Below, piece by piece: positions 24,851 through 33,885 of a stretch of DNA of 64,000 nt. Numbering within the stretch: position 1 is the stretch's first letter; every line of letters begins with the position of its first letter. This DNA comes from Pseudomonas putida (GTDB lineage Bacteria; Pseudomonadota; Gammaproteobacteria; Pseudomonadales; Pseudomonadaceae): NCBI RefSeq assembly GCF_003228315.1, contig NZ_CP029693.1:4825501-4889500 (forward strand), written 5' to 3'. The notes beneath the pieces were generated by a model. The model saw nothing but the letters and a program-made list of their open reading frames with translations, was not told the origin of the DNA and made no database searches. The position numbers and the translations under genes were made by a program.

Positions 24851-24876
24851 CAGTTAATCAATAAAGGGATTTATAT

Positions 24877-25692
24877 ATGGACGCTTTTGAAAGTACGGTC
24901 AGTGTCGCGCGAAGTGTTGAATTGGTAAGGGCTCGCCTGCAGAAACGCAAAGCTCAGTTGCCCGTCGGGAGTCGCGTCAGACCGTTGATGTCGGCCGCAG
25001 TAACGAGTCCGACCAGGGAGCTGGATGCCTTGGTGCTGGGCAATAGTCTGATTGGTTACGGTGACAAGATCAGCCTTGGGAATATGGCGATCATTGAAAA
25101 CCTGATCACCATGTCACGGATGGAAGCCAGCTACGAAGTGCCCGGGAATTCAGATCCAAAGGCCTGGTATCACGCGTTTACCAAGTGTATGGAGGATCTT
25201 GGCTGTTTTGTAGCGGATAAAGGTTATTCCAAGTACAGCGCCACCGCGCTCAAGGTAAAAATGGATAATGTCATGGTTGATATTATTCAGGCGGCTGTCG
25301 AGGCGGCAAAAGCTGCCGTCCCGGGTGCAGCTGTACTCAGTGCGGTCACAAACTCCACGTTGGACGCACTGAAAAAAGAGCCTGAGGCGATCAACTTATT
25401 GAATGTTGAATCGAAAAGTGCGGAAGGCGTTCGACTATCAACGATTCCCATCGAGCAAATGCCCAATGGCATTATCCTGATTGCGGTAGCAGCCATCGAT
25501 CATCAGGGTGGAAGCCATGAGGGCGGGCTGTTGTTCGTTGACTGGAAAACGTCCTCGCTTGATGTTTTTCACGGTAAATCGTTTATCACCTTCAACCCCG
25601 CCCGGTATGCGGAAATAAAGACGGATATCGAAGAGTACCTGGGTGTGCATCGCAAGGAAGTTTTGGTCAAACGCTTCAGTCGGCGTAAATAA
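24877..25692 (+). CDS. Unrecognised protein B flanking the cob genes
   Basis: I do not recognise this 271-residue protein. The ATG has a ribosome binding site AAAGGGA seven bases upstream. There is no signal peptide; a helical, alanine-rich stretch (IIQAAVEAAKAAVPGAA, near residue 136) might associate with a membrane. It aligns in order with the protein at 19429-20088: WYHAFTKCMEDLGCFV near residue 97 against WLNEYVSTLNFFGWSV, TLDALK near 161, ESKSAEGVRL near 178, GGLLFVDW near 216 and a closing helix before a Lys/Arg-rich end. It is AT-richer than the cob genes. Function unknown. Confidence 0.78.
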   Translation: MDAFESTVSVARSVELVRARLQKRKAQLPVGSRVRPLMSAAVTSPTRELDALVLGNSLIGYGDKISLGNMAIIENLITMSRMEASYEVPGNSDPKAWYHAFTKCMEDLGCFVADKGYSKYSATALKVKMDNVMVDIIQAAVEAAKAAVPGAAVLSAVTNSTLDALKKEPEAINLLNVESKSAEGVRLSTIPIEQMPNGIILIAVAAIDHQGGSHEGGLLFVDWKTSSLDVFHGKSFITFNPARYAEIKTDIEEYLGVHRKEVLVKRFSRRK

Positions 25693-25699
25693 CATCATT

Positions 25700-25729
25700 C
25701 TGCAGGAGCGAGCATGCTCGCTCCTACAG
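25700..25729. repeat. Shortened REP palindrome
   Basis: A perfect 20-bp palindrome GGAGCGAGCATGCTCGCTCC (25705-25724) sits between the converging unknown gene B and marC. It looks like a REP doublet collapsed to its outer arms. It may serve as a two-way terminator. Confidence 0.7.
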
Positions 25730-25738
25730 TTCGTTTTG

Positions 25739-26335
25739 TCAGGGGACGAGGTAACCTTTGACCCCGGTAAAAATAATCTGCGCTGCAAGGGCGCATACGA
25801 ACAACCCCATCAGCCGGCTGACAATCTGCAAGCCCTGATCGCCGAGAATGCGCTCGATACGGTTGGACAGATACAACACCACGCCAACCGTAAAACTGGC
25901 CAGGGCAATGCTGACAATGGCAATGAATTTATCGTCCCAATGCGGCTGACTGATGCCCATCACCAGCAAGGCACCGATGGTACCGGGGCCGACCGTCAGC
26001 GGGATGGTGAGTGGAACGATGGTCACGTCCTGCTGCACATTGTCGGTCTGCACCGCCGACTTGCCCTGAGCCATGCCCAATGCCGAGATGAACAGTACGC
26101 TGCCGGCGCCAATGCGGAAGGCGTCCACGGTGATGCCAAAGACACTGAAAATCACCCGGCCAAACAAATACAGCAGGACACTGGAGACCAGCGTGGCGAT
26201 CGCCACTTTCCAGGCCAGCCGATGTTGTTCCTTGCGCGAGTAACCGCGAGTCAGGCTGATGAAGCAGGACAACACGAAGAACGGGCTGTAGAGCACCAGC
26301 ATCTTCAGGTAAACACTGAACAACACGTGAAGCAT
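25739..26335 (-). CDS. MarC family integral membrane protein
   Basis: A 198-residue inner-membrane protein with six likely membrane segments, among them KMLVLYSPFFVLSCFISLT near the N-terminus. The family landmark of two similar halves is visible, with NPxx-like loops TIPLTVGPGTIGALLVMG in the second half. MarC proteins have no established transport substrate; an earlier link to multidrug resistance was not confirmed. Confidence 0.88.
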   Translation of the reverse strand: MLHVLFSVYLKMLVLYSPFFVLSCFISLTRGYSRKEQHRLAWKVAIATLVSSVLLYLFGRVIFSVFGITVDAFRIGAGSVLFISALGMAQGKSAVQTDNVQQDVTIVPLTIPLTVGPGTIGALLVMGISQPHWDDKFIAIVSIALASFTVGVVLYLSNRIERILGDQGLQIVSRLMGLFVCALAAQIIFTGVKGYLVP

Positions 26336-26399
26336 GGTGCAGGCTCACTGGCGAGGGAAGTCGAGAGGGAGTCTATCAGGCGCTGCGGGGTCTGTCGGC

Positions 26400-29177
26400 T
26401 CAGGACGTAGGCGACGCGGTGCGGCTCTGCAGATCGCGTTGGGCAACCCAATGCTCGATCAACTCTCGCAACTGTGACAGTTCGACCGGTTTGGCCATGT
26501 GCCCGTCCATGCCGGCCTGGCGCGCGCGCTCCTTGTGCTCGGCAAGGATGTGTGCGGTCAATGCGACCACCGGAGTGCGGGTCCGTTGGTTGCCCACTTC
26601 CCAGGCGCGCAATTGCTGGGTCGCCGAGAAGCCATCGAGGATCGGCATTTCGCAGTCCATCAGCACCAGGTCATAACGTTGCGCCTTCATGGCCTGCAAG
26701 GCTTCCTCGCCATTGCTGGCGGTATCGGGTTGCAGATTGAGCTTGCCCAGCATGCCGCGGATCACCTTGGTCGAGATGCTGTTGTCTTCGGCCACCAGAA
26801 TACGGAAATCGCTTGGCACCTTGACCGGCAGTGTCGCCCCGACCGCAGGTATCTGAGTGACCGCATGCCCTTTATTACGCTGGTTCAGCTCATCGGCCAA
26901 GGTGGTTTTGAGGGTGTAGCCAGCCACCGGTTTGGCGAGGATGCGTTTGATCCCCGAGTTGCGCGCGATGATCTTGCTCGGTGCATTGCTGATGCCGGTG
27001 AGCATGATCAGCAGGATGTCGTGGTTCAGGCTTGGGTCTTCCTTGATCTTGGCCGCCAGTTGCATGCCGGTCATGCCGGGCATGTTCTGGTCCAGCAGGA
27101 CCACATCGAAGTAGTCGCGCAAGTGCGCCTTGGTGCGCAGCAGGGCAAGCGCCTCCTTGCCGGAAGCCACGGCGCTGACATTCAGGCCCCAGGCACTGCA
27201 TTGCTGGACCAGCACTTTGCGACAGGTATCGTTGTCATCCACCACCAGCACCCGTGCGCCCTGCAACGGGCCATCGAGGTCGGACGTCGGGTGTTCGAGG
27301 CGATCGGGATCCAGTGGCAAGGTCAGCCATAGCGTGCTGCCCTGATTGCTCCCGCTCTTGATGCCGAATTCGCCGTGCATCAGGCGAATCAGTTGACGGG
27401 CGATCACCAGCCCCAGGTTGCCGCTCAGGCGGTTGGCCGAGAGAAATTGCTTGCTGTGCAGCTCGGCCTGCATCAAGGCCTCGCGCTCATCGGCGTCCAT
27501 GGGTTCGCCGCTGTCCTGCACGGCGATGCGCAGGCGCGGTTTGGCGCCGAGCTCGTCAAGCGCCACGACGATCAGGACCTCGCCCTCATCGGTTTTCTTC
27601 AGCGCGTTTTCAAGCAGGCTCAAGAGGGTCTGGCGCAAGCGCGTCGGGTCACCACTGATGACTCGCGGCACCTGCGGCTGAATGAAGCTGATCAGCTCGA
27701 CGTTCTGCTGTTCGGCCTTGGCGCGGAAGATGCTCAGGCAGTCCTCGATCAGCGCGTTGAGGTCGAACTGCACATCGTCGAGTTCGATCTGCCCGGATTC
27801 GAGCTTTGAAATGTCGAGGATTTCGTTGATCAGGGTGAGCAGTTCGTTGCCGGCGCTGTGGATGGTCTGGACATAGTCGCGTTGCTTGACCGACAACGGT
27901 GTGCCCAGCAGCAATTCGGTCATGCCCAGTACGCCATTCATCGGGGTACGTATTTCGTGGCTGATCTTGGCCAGGAATTCGGCCTTGGCGTTGATCTCGG
28001 CATTGCTGGCTGCCAGATCGCGGCTGACGCTGAAGCGATCTTCGGTGATTCGGCGCTGGCGCTCACTCAGGGCGATGCTCATCAGCAGGCCGCTGATGCA
28101 GATGAACGCCAGCAGGATGCTGATCAAGCCGTGGGGCTCGGTCAGGGTCAGTCCGAGCAGGGCGGGCAGAATGATCAGGGTGCCGAGATTGAATACCACC
28201 ATGGCCGCAACGAACAGCCGGGCCGGACGATAGCCTTTCTGCAAATGATGGAGGCTGACAAACAGCATGGTCAGGCCCGCGAGGGCGACGAGGCCGTAGG
28301 TGATGAGGTTCAGTGGCAATGTGTTGACGAAAAGCAGCAACAGACCACAGGTCATGATCAACAGAATTTCGCCCAGCAGCAGTCTGTTCAGCGGATGCGG
28401 GCCCAAGGGGGAATAGAAGCGATAGGCGAACATCAGGCCGCAGGGTGCGGTGAGCAACAGGGCGAGATAAGCGCCAGGCGTCTGCAGGGCTTGCCAGTCG
28501 GGCAGCAGGCCGCCCGCGAGGTTCAGTAGCAGAACCGTGCTGAGCATCAGCAGCGCTACACAGGCCGCCAGCCACAAACTGCTGCGCGAGCGGCTGTAGG
28601 CGTAACGGATGAGGTTGTACAGCATCAGCATGCCGAGGCAGCCAAGCAACAGGCCATAGACCAGCGACTGGCCCTGGCTGGCGGCGGCCATCACAGCCGG
28701 TTCCAGGGACACGTAGGGTCGCAGCTGGTGCTCGGAAACCAGTCGCACGTAAACGTCGAGGGGCTTGTTGACTTGCGGCAGTGGCAGCATGAAATCGTTG
28801 CTGGGCAGTGGCCGATCGGCCTGGGGCTGTCTGTTGCCGGTATTGGATTGCTCGATCAGCTTGTCGCCGTCCAGCACATACATGTTGAGTTGCTGCAGGT
28901 CGGGCGCGAACACTTTCAGCAGTTGTTCATGCCTGCCCGGGGCAAGACGAAAACGCAACCAGAGCGCACCGCCAGGCTCGGCGGCCGTGATGCGTTCAAG
29001 GTCCGTTGGACTGAATTGATTGGTGTAACGGGCTGAACGGACATCGCTCAGTTGCAGGTCGCCCTGGTCGTCGAACAATATCGCCAGCGCACTGCCTTGG
29101 CCGGCCTGGGCCGGAAGCATGCAGAGCAGGGTCAGCAGGGTGACGGTAAAACCTATGGCAATCCTGAGCCAGCGCAC
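26400..29177 (-). CDS. retS: Hybrid sensor histidine kinase RetS
   Basis: Membrane hybrid kinase that in Pseudomonas binds and restrains GacS, lowering RsmY/RsmZ small RNAs and so favouring motile, acute behaviour over biofilm. The 925 residues comprise a signal sequence, a periplasmic 7TMR-DISMED2 domain (about 30-160), seven membrane segments (about 175-370), a HisKA domain with KISHEIRTPMNGVLGM (near residue 405), a HATPase domain (about 515-635), and two receiver domains (about 645-760 with LLDQNMPGMTG; about 795-910 with LMDCEMPILDG). The position beside purD-purH-fis is that of retS (PA4856) in P. aeruginosa. Confidence 0.92.
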   Translation of the reverse strand: MRWLRIAIGFTVTLLTLLCMLPAQAGQGSALAILFDDQGDLQLSDVRSARYTNQFSPTDLERITAAEPGGALWLRFRLAPGRHEQLLKVFAPDLQQLNMYVLDGDKLIEQSNTGNRQPQADRPLPSNDFMLPLPQVNKPLDVYVRLVSEHQLRPYVSLEPAVMAAASQGQSLVYGLLLGCLGMLMLYNLIRYAYSRSRSSLWLAACVALLMLSTVLLLNLAGGLLPDWQALQTPGAYLALLLTAPCGLMFAYRFYSPLGPHPLNRLLLGEILLIMTCGLLLLFVNTLPLNLITYGLVALAGLTMLFVSLHHLQKGYRPARLFVAAMVVFNLGTLIILPALLGLTLTEPHGLISILLAFICISGLLMSIALSERQRRITEDRFSVSRDLAASNAEINAKAEFLAKISHEIRTPMNGVLGMTELLLGTPLSVKQRDYVQTIHSAGNELLTLINEILDISKLESGQIELDDVQFDLNALIEDCLSIFRAKAEQQNVELISFIQPQVPRVISGDPTRLRQTLLSLLENALKKTDEGEVLIVVALDELGAKPRLRIAVQDSGEPMDADEREALMQAELHSKQFLSANRLSGNLGLVIARQLIRLMHGEFGIKSGSNQGSTLWLTLPLDPDRLEHPTSDLDGPLQGARVLVVDDNDTCRKVLVQQCSAWGLNVSAVASGKEALALLRTKAHLRDYFDVVLLDQNMPGMTGMQLAAKIKEDPSLNHDILLIMLTGISNAPSKIIARNSGIKRILAKPVAGYTLKTTLADELNQRNKGHAVTQIPAVGATLPVKVPSDFRILVAEDNSISTKVIRGMLGKLNLQPDTASNGEEALQAMKAQRYDLVLMDCEMPILDGFSATQQLRAWEVGNQRTRTPVVALTAHILAEHKERARQAGMDGHMAKPVELSQLRELIEHWVAQRDLQSRTASPTS

Positions 29178-29237
29178 GGCGAAATCCCTTCGTAGGTTGA
29201 TGCCAGAATATAACTATGCGCGGCGCCGGAATAGTCA

Positions 29238-29260
29238 GGCAAGGGTGCGAAGCCCTTGCC
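29238..29260 (-). terminator. Hairpin after purD
   Basis: A perfect 8-bp stem, GGCAAGGG (29238-29245) and CCCTTGCC (29253-29260), with a seven-base loop lies just past the purD stop and before retS. There is no T-run, so readthrough into retS is possible. Confidence 0.45.
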
Positions 29261-29276
29261 CGACCGAATGAACAGC

Positions 29277-30572
29277 TTATTCCTGATTTTCGCCACGCTC
29301 GCGGGCAATGGCACGGTAGCCAATGTCCTTGCGATAGAAACAGCCTTCCCAATCAATGCTGGCTGCCAACTTGTATGCCTGCTGTTGAGCGGCATCAACG
29401 CTGTCACCCATGGCGGTGGCGCAAAGTACGCGACCACCGGCCGTCACCACTTGACCGTCTTTCAGTGCAGTACCGGCGTGGAACACTTTGCCTTCCAGCG
29501 CTGCTGCTGCATCCAGACCCTTGATCGCCGCGCCCTTGGCGTAGTCACCAGGATAGCCGCCGGCAGCCAGAACGATGCCGACGCTCGAGCGTGGATCCCA
29601 TTGTGCCTCGACCTTGTCCAGTGCCTGTGCCAGGGCCGCTTCAACCAGCAGCACCAGGCTCGACTGCAGACGCAGCATGACCGGTTGGGTTTCAGGGTCG
29701 CCGAAACGGCAGTTGAACTCGATGACCTTTGGATTGCCCGCCTTGTCGATCATCAGGCCGGCGTACAGGAAGCCAGTGTAGACGTTCCCTTCCTCGGCCA
29801 TGCCGCGAACTGTCGGCCAGATCACCTGGTCCATGACACGTTTGTGCACTTCGCTGGTCACGACCGGAGCAGGGGAGTAGGCGCCCATGCCGCCGGTGTT
29901 CGGACCGGTGTCGCCGTCGCCGACGCGCTTGTGGTCCTGGCTGGTGGCCATCGGCAGGACATTCTTGCCGTCGACCATGACGATGAAGCTCGCTTCTTCG
30001 CCGTCCAGGAACTCTTCGATCACCACGCGCGAACCGGCATCGCCGAAGGCATTGCCTGCCAGCATGTCGCGCACGGCGTCTTCGGCTTCGGCGAGGGTCA
30101 TGGCGACAATCACACCTTTACCTGCGGCCAGGCCATCGGCCTTGATCACGATCGGTGCGCCTTTTTCACGCAGATAAGCCAGGGCTGGCTCGATCTCGGT
30201 GAAGTTCTGATAGTCGGCGGTCGGGATCTTGTGGCGGGCGAGGAAGTCCTTGGTGAACGCTTTCGAGCCTTCCAGCTGGGCAGCGCCAGCGGTCGGGCCG
30301 AAGCAGTCCAGGCCTCGGGAGCGGAACAGGTCGACGACGCCGGCGACCAGTGGAACTTCAGGGCCGACGATGGTCAGGGAAACGTTCTTCTCGGCGAAAT
30401 CGGCCAGTTGCTCCAGGGCCAGTACGTCGATAGCGACGTTTTCGCACTTGGCTTCAATGGCGGTACCGGCGTTCCCCGGGGCCACGAACACCTTCTGTAC
30501 GCGCGGATCCTGAGCCACTTTCCAGGCCAGGGCGTGTTCACGGCCACCGCTGCCAATGATCAAAACATTCAT
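29277..30572 (-). CDS. purD: Phosphoribosylamine-glycine ligase
   Basis: ATP-grasp enzyme (GAR synthetase) of purine synthesis, joining glycine to phosphoribosylamine. The 431-residue protein starts MNVLIIGSGGREHALAWK, has the ATP-grasp signature FNCRFGDPETQPVMLRL and the nucleotide-binding stretch IVIKADGLAAGKGV. I chose the ATG at 30572; a longer frame upstream would read through a REP element. It follows purH after a gap holding the REP doublet. Confidence 0.98.
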   Translation of the reverse strand: MNVLIIGSGGREHALAWKVAQDPRVQKVFVAPGNAGTAIEAKCENVAIDVLALEQLADFAEKNVSLTIVGPEVPLVAGVVDLFRSRGLDCFGPTAGAAQLEGSKAFTKDFLARHKIPTADYQNFTEIEPALAYLREKGAPIVIKADGLAAGKGVIVAMTLAEAEDAVRDMLAGNAFGDAGSRVVIEEFLDGEEASFIVMVDGKNVLPMATSQDHKRVGDGDTGPNTGGMGAYSPAPVVTSEVHKRVMDQVIWPTVRGMAEEGNVYTGFLYAGLMIDKAGNPKVIEFNCRFGDPETQPVMLRLQSSLVLLVEAALAQALDKVEAQWDPRSSVGIVLAAGGYPGDYAKGAAIKGLDAAAALEGKVFHAGTALKDGQVVTAGGRVLCATAMGDSVDAAQQQAYKLAASIDWEGCFYRKDIGYRAIARERGENQE

Positions 30573-30587
30573 TTCAAAAACCTCGAT

Positions 30588-30657
30588 TGTGGGAGCAAGG
30601 CTTGCCCGCGATGACGATCTCGAGGACGCCATCGCGGGCAAGCCTTGCTCCTACAGG
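30588..30657. repeat. REP doublet between purH and purD
   Basis: Two inward-facing REP units of the GAGCAAGGCTTGCCCGCGATG class, with a very short spacer, lie in the gap between purH and purD. Confidence 0.9.
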
Positions 30658-30682
30658 TCTGCGCATTGCAGGCCTGATGATA

Positions 30683-32290
30683 TTAGTGACGGAAGTGGCG
30701 CATGCCGGTGAACACCATCGCGATGCCGGCTTCGTCTGCCGCTGCAATCACTTCATTGTCACGCATCGAGCCACCCGGCTGGATCACCGCAGTGATGCCG
30801 GCCTTGGCCGCGTTGTCGATACCGTCGCGGAACGGGAAAAATGCGTCCGATGCCATGACTGCACCCTGTACTTGCAAGCCAGCGTGCTCAGCCTTGATCG
30901 CGGCAATGCGCGCCGAGTTCACACGGCTCATCTGGCCTGCGCCGACACCGATGGTCTGACGGTTCTTGGCGTAGACGATGGCGTTGGACTTGACGTACTT
31001 GGCGACTTTCCAGGCAAAGATCAGGTCGTGGATTTCCTGTTCGGTCGGTGCGCGCTTGGTCACGACTTTCAGGTCATCGGCACCGATCATGCCGATGTCG
31101 CGGCTCTGCACCAGCAGGCCACCGTTGACGCGCTTGTAGTCCCAGGCAGCGGCACGATCGGCCGACCACTCGCCGCACGCCAGCAGGCGCACGTTGGCTT
31201 TGGCCGCGACGATGGCGCGGGCTTCTTCGCTGACGCTCGGGGCAATGATCACTTCGACGAACTGACGCTCGACGATGGCCTTGGCGGTCTCGGCGTCCAG
31301 TTCGCGGTTGAAGGCGATGATGCCGCCGAAGGCCGACTCGGTGTCGGTGGCGTAGGCCAGGTCGTAGGCCTTGCGGATGCCGCCTTCGGCATCAGGGCTG
31401 ACAGCCACGCCGCACGGGTTGGCGTGCTTGACGATTACACAGGCTGGCTTGACGAAGCTCTTCACGCATTCCAGCGCGGCGTCGGTGTCGGCCACATTGT
31501 TGTACGACAGTTCCTTGCCTTGCAGTTGGGTCGCGGTGGCGATGCCGACTTCGGCAGGCTTGGCTTCCACGTAGAACGCCGCGCTCTGGTGCGGGTTCTC
31601 GCCGTAGCGCATTTCCTGGGCCTTGATGAACTGAGTGTTGAAGGTGCGCGGGAATTCGCTGCGACCTTCCGTGCTCAGGGTTTCAGCGGCCTGGTTCACG
31701 GTGCCCATGTAGTTGGCGATCATGCCGTCGTAGGCGGCGGTGTGTTCGAACGCCTTGAGCATCAGGTCGAAACGCTGGGCGTAGGTGAGGCCGCCGGCCT
31801 TGAGGTTTTCCAGGACGTTGGCGTAGTCGCTGGCATTGACCACGATGGCCACGTCTTTGTGGTTCTTGGCGGCGGAACGGACCATGGTCGGGCCACCGAT
31901 GTCGATGTTCTCGATGGCGGTCGGCAGGTCGCAGCCAGGTTTGCTGATGGTGGCTTCGAACGGGTAGAGGTTCACTGCTACCAGATCGATCGGCTTGATG
32001 CCGTTCTCGTTCATGATGGCGTCGTCGATACCGCGACGACCGAGGATCCCGCCGTGGATTTTCGGGTGCAGGGTTTTCACCCGGCCGTCCATCATTTCCG
32101 CGAAGCCGGTGTAATCGGCGACTTCCACTGCGGCAACGCCGTTTTCCTGCAGCAGCTTGAACGTCCCGCCGGTGGAGAGAATCTCGACGCCCAGGGCTTC
32201 AAGCTCTTTGGCGAATTCGAGGATCCCGGTCTTGTCGGAAACACTGATCAAGGCGCGGCGGATCGGCAGGCGGGTAGTCTGGTCGGTCAT
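30683..32290 (-). CDS. purH: Bifunctional AICAR formyltransferase / IMP cyclohydrolase
   Basis: Carries out the last two steps to IMP. The 535-residue protein begins MTDQTTRLPIRRALISVSDK. An N-terminal MGS-like cyclohydrolase domain (about 10-200, with SVSDKTGILEFAKEL and STGGTFKLLQENG) precedes the formyltransferase domain (about 205-535) with LKYGENPHQ-like RYGENPHQSAAFY and the late KSNAIVYAKNRQTIGVGAGQ motif. I chose the ATG at 32290 as the family start; five codons further upstream another in-frame start exists. Confidence 0.98.
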   Translation of the reverse strand: MTDQTTRLPIRRALISVSDKTGILEFAKELEALGVEILSTGGTFKLLQENGVAAVEVADYTGFAEMMDGRVKTLHPKIHGGILGRRGIDDAIMNENGIKPIDLVAVNLYPFEATISKPGCDLPTAIENIDIGGPTMVRSAAKNHKDVAIVVNASDYANVLENLKAGGLTYAQRFDLMLKAFEHTAAYDGMIANYMGTVNQAAETLSTEGRSEFPRTFNTQFIKAQEMRYGENPHQSAAFYVEAKPAEVGIATATQLQGKELSYNNVADTDAALECVKSFVKPACVIVKHANPCGVAVSPDAEGGIRKAYDLAYATDTESAFGGIIAFNRELDAETAKAIVERQFVEVIIAPSVSEEARAIVAAKANVRLLACGEWSADRAAAWDYKRVNGGLLVQSRDIGMIGADDLKVVTKRAPTEQEIHDLIFAWKVAKYVKSNAIVYAKNRQTIGVGAGQMSRVNSARIAAIKAEHAGLQVQGAVMASDAFFPFRDGIDNAAKAGITAVIQPGGSMRDNEVIAAADEAGIAMVFTGMRHFRH

Positions 32291-32322
32291 CTCAATTTCC
32301 ATCACAAAGCAAAGGAGTCAGC

Positions 32323-32355
32323 AAAAAAGGCGGCCGGTTTTACGCGGGCGCCTTT
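32323..32355 (-). terminator. Intrinsic terminator between fis and purH
   Basis: On the minus strand AAAGGCG pairs with CGCCTTT, with further G/C pairs inside, followed by a T-run (TTTTTT at 32328-32323). This is a good rho-independent terminator for dusB-fis placed just upstream of purH. Confidence 0.75.
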
Positions 32356-32372
32356 CTGGTTTGATTGAATGC

Positions 32373-32693
32373 TTACAGCAAATCGTACTGCTTGAGTTTC
32401 TTGCGCAGCGTGCCCCGGTTGAGTCCGAGCATCTCGCTGGCCTTGGTCTGGTTGCCCTTGACGTAGTTCATTACGCACTCGAGCAGGGGAGCCTCGACTT
32501 CGGAGAGCACCAGGTTGTACACATCCGTGACGGCAGCGCCCTCAAGGTGGGCGAAATAATTGTGCAGCGCTTTCTCGACACTCCCGCGAAGGGTCTGGCC
32601 TTCTTCGCTTGGGGTATTGAGGTGCTGTTTCAAATTCACGTTGTCGCTCACGGGTGCAGTTCCACTCACTAAAGTCTCGGTCATCATCGTCAT
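32373..32693 (-). CDS. fis: DNA-binding protein Fis
   Basis: Small nucleoid protein that bends DNA and activates growth-linked promoters. The 106-residue protein starts MTMMTETLVSG; the C-terminal helix-turn-helix is clear in NQTKASEMLGLNRGTLRKKL. I chose the ATG at 32693, which overlaps the dusB stop by four bases (ATGA); the longer frame upstream is dusB read in another frame. The dusB-fis order is the same in enterobacteria. Confidence 0.96.
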   Translation of the reverse strand: MTMMTETLVSGTAPVSDNVNLKQHLNTPSEEGQTLRGSVEKALHNYFAHLEGAAVTDVYNLVLSEVEAPLLECVMNYVKGNQTKASEMLGLNRGTLRKKLKQYDLL

Positions 32694-33700
32694 GCGGCCA
32701 CCCCTTCTCCGTCCCCTGTCAGGCTCTTGTAACGTTCGGCGAAGAAGGCCTGAACGTTGGCGCATTGTGCTTCCGTATCTTCCAAACGATTGAAGTGGGC
32801 GCGAAACTCCCTGGCGCCCGGCAGGGTTGCGAGATACCAGCCCACATGCTTTCGAGCAATGCGTACGCCCATCACGTCTCCATAGAAGGCGTGCAGCGCA
32901 GCAAGATGCTCTAGCAGAATGCGTTCCACCTCGATCAGTTCCAGCGCCGGGAGCTTCTCGCCGGTACGCAGGAAATGATCGATCTCGCGAAAAATCCACG
33001 GCCGCCCCTGGGCAGCCCGGCCAATCAACAGGCCATCGACACCGGTCGCGTCGAGCACGTACCGGGCTTTTTCCGGCGAATCGATATCGCCATTGGCAAA
33101 GACCGGTATCGACACCGCCTGCTTGATCGCGGCGATGGTGTCGTACTCGGCTTCACCGGTGTACAGGTCGGCACGGGTGCGACCATGGACCGCCAGCGCC
33201 GTGATGCCTGCCTGTTCGGCGATCTTCGCCACCGTCAGGCCGTTCTTGTTGTCCCGGTCCCAGCCGGTACGGATCTTCAGGGTAACCGGCACATCGACCG
33301 CAGCCACGACGGCCTGCAGGATCTCGGTTACCAGTGCTTCATCCTTCAGCAGTGCGGAGCCGGCGGCCTTGTTGCAGACCTTCTTTGCCGGACAGCCCAT
33401 GTTGATATCAATAATCTGGGCGCCCAGCTCGACGTTGGCTCGAGCCGCATCCGCCAGCATCTGCGCGTCGCCACCGGCGATCTGTACCGAGCGTGGCTCG
33501 GGATCACCTTCGTGGATCATGCGCATCCGCGATTTGCGGGTGTTCCATAAACTCATGTCGCTGGTGACCATTTCCGAGACTACTAGCCCGGCGCCCAAAC
33601 GCTTGCACAGCTGACGAAAGGGCTGGTCGGTGACGCCCGCCATGGGGGCGAGAATCAAGCTGTTGTTCAGTGTGTATGGGCCGATGCGTACCGCCGACAT
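32690..33700 (-). CDS. dusB: tRNA-dihydrouridine synthase B
   Basis: FMN-dependent enzyme that reduces uridine to dihydrouridine in the tRNA D-loop. The 336-residue protein has LAPMAGVTDQPFR near the N-terminus, the catalytic-cysteine motif INMGCPAKKVCNKAAGSAL, VTLKIRTGWD and LLIGRAAQGRPWIF. It heads the dusB-fis operon. Confidence 0.96.
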   Translation of the reverse strand: MSAVRIGPYTLNNSLILAPMAGVTDQPFRQLCKRLGAGLVVSEMVTSDMSLWNTRKSRMRMIHEGDPEPRSVQIAGGDAQMLADAARANVELGAQIIDINMGCPAKKVCNKAAGSALLKDEALVTEILQAVVAAVDVPVTLKIRTGWDRDNKNGLTVAKIAEQAGITALAVHGRTRADLYTGEAEYDTIAAIKQAVSIPVFANGDIDSPEKARYVLDATGVDGLLIGRAAQGRPWIFREIDHFLRTGEKLPALELIEVERILLEHLAALHAFYGDVMGVRIARKHVGWYLATLPGAREFRAHFNRLEDTEAQCANVQAFFAERYKSLTGDGEGVAA

Positions 33701-33885
33701 AGGACTTCCCTGTTGTGGGGCCGGATCATGAGAGTTCGAAAAAGGGTTGGCATGATACCCGCTCTCGATGACCGGATAAAGGCTGAATTGAACAAAATCT
33801 GAACAGTTATTTTGTTATTGCCACCGGTTTGGTCCGGCCAGTGGGCGTCAGGCAGCCGTTGTCAGGACGGCATCGGTGAATCGAT

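Noticed and set aside
17309..24876. Cobalamin riboswitch near the cob genes
   Set aside because: I looked in the leaders of cobL, cobG and the unknown genes and saw no B12-box-like sequence.
32694..32999. N-terminal extension of the fis frame
   Set aside because: The extra residues are the dusB coding sequence read in another frame; the ATG at 32693 gives a standard Fis.
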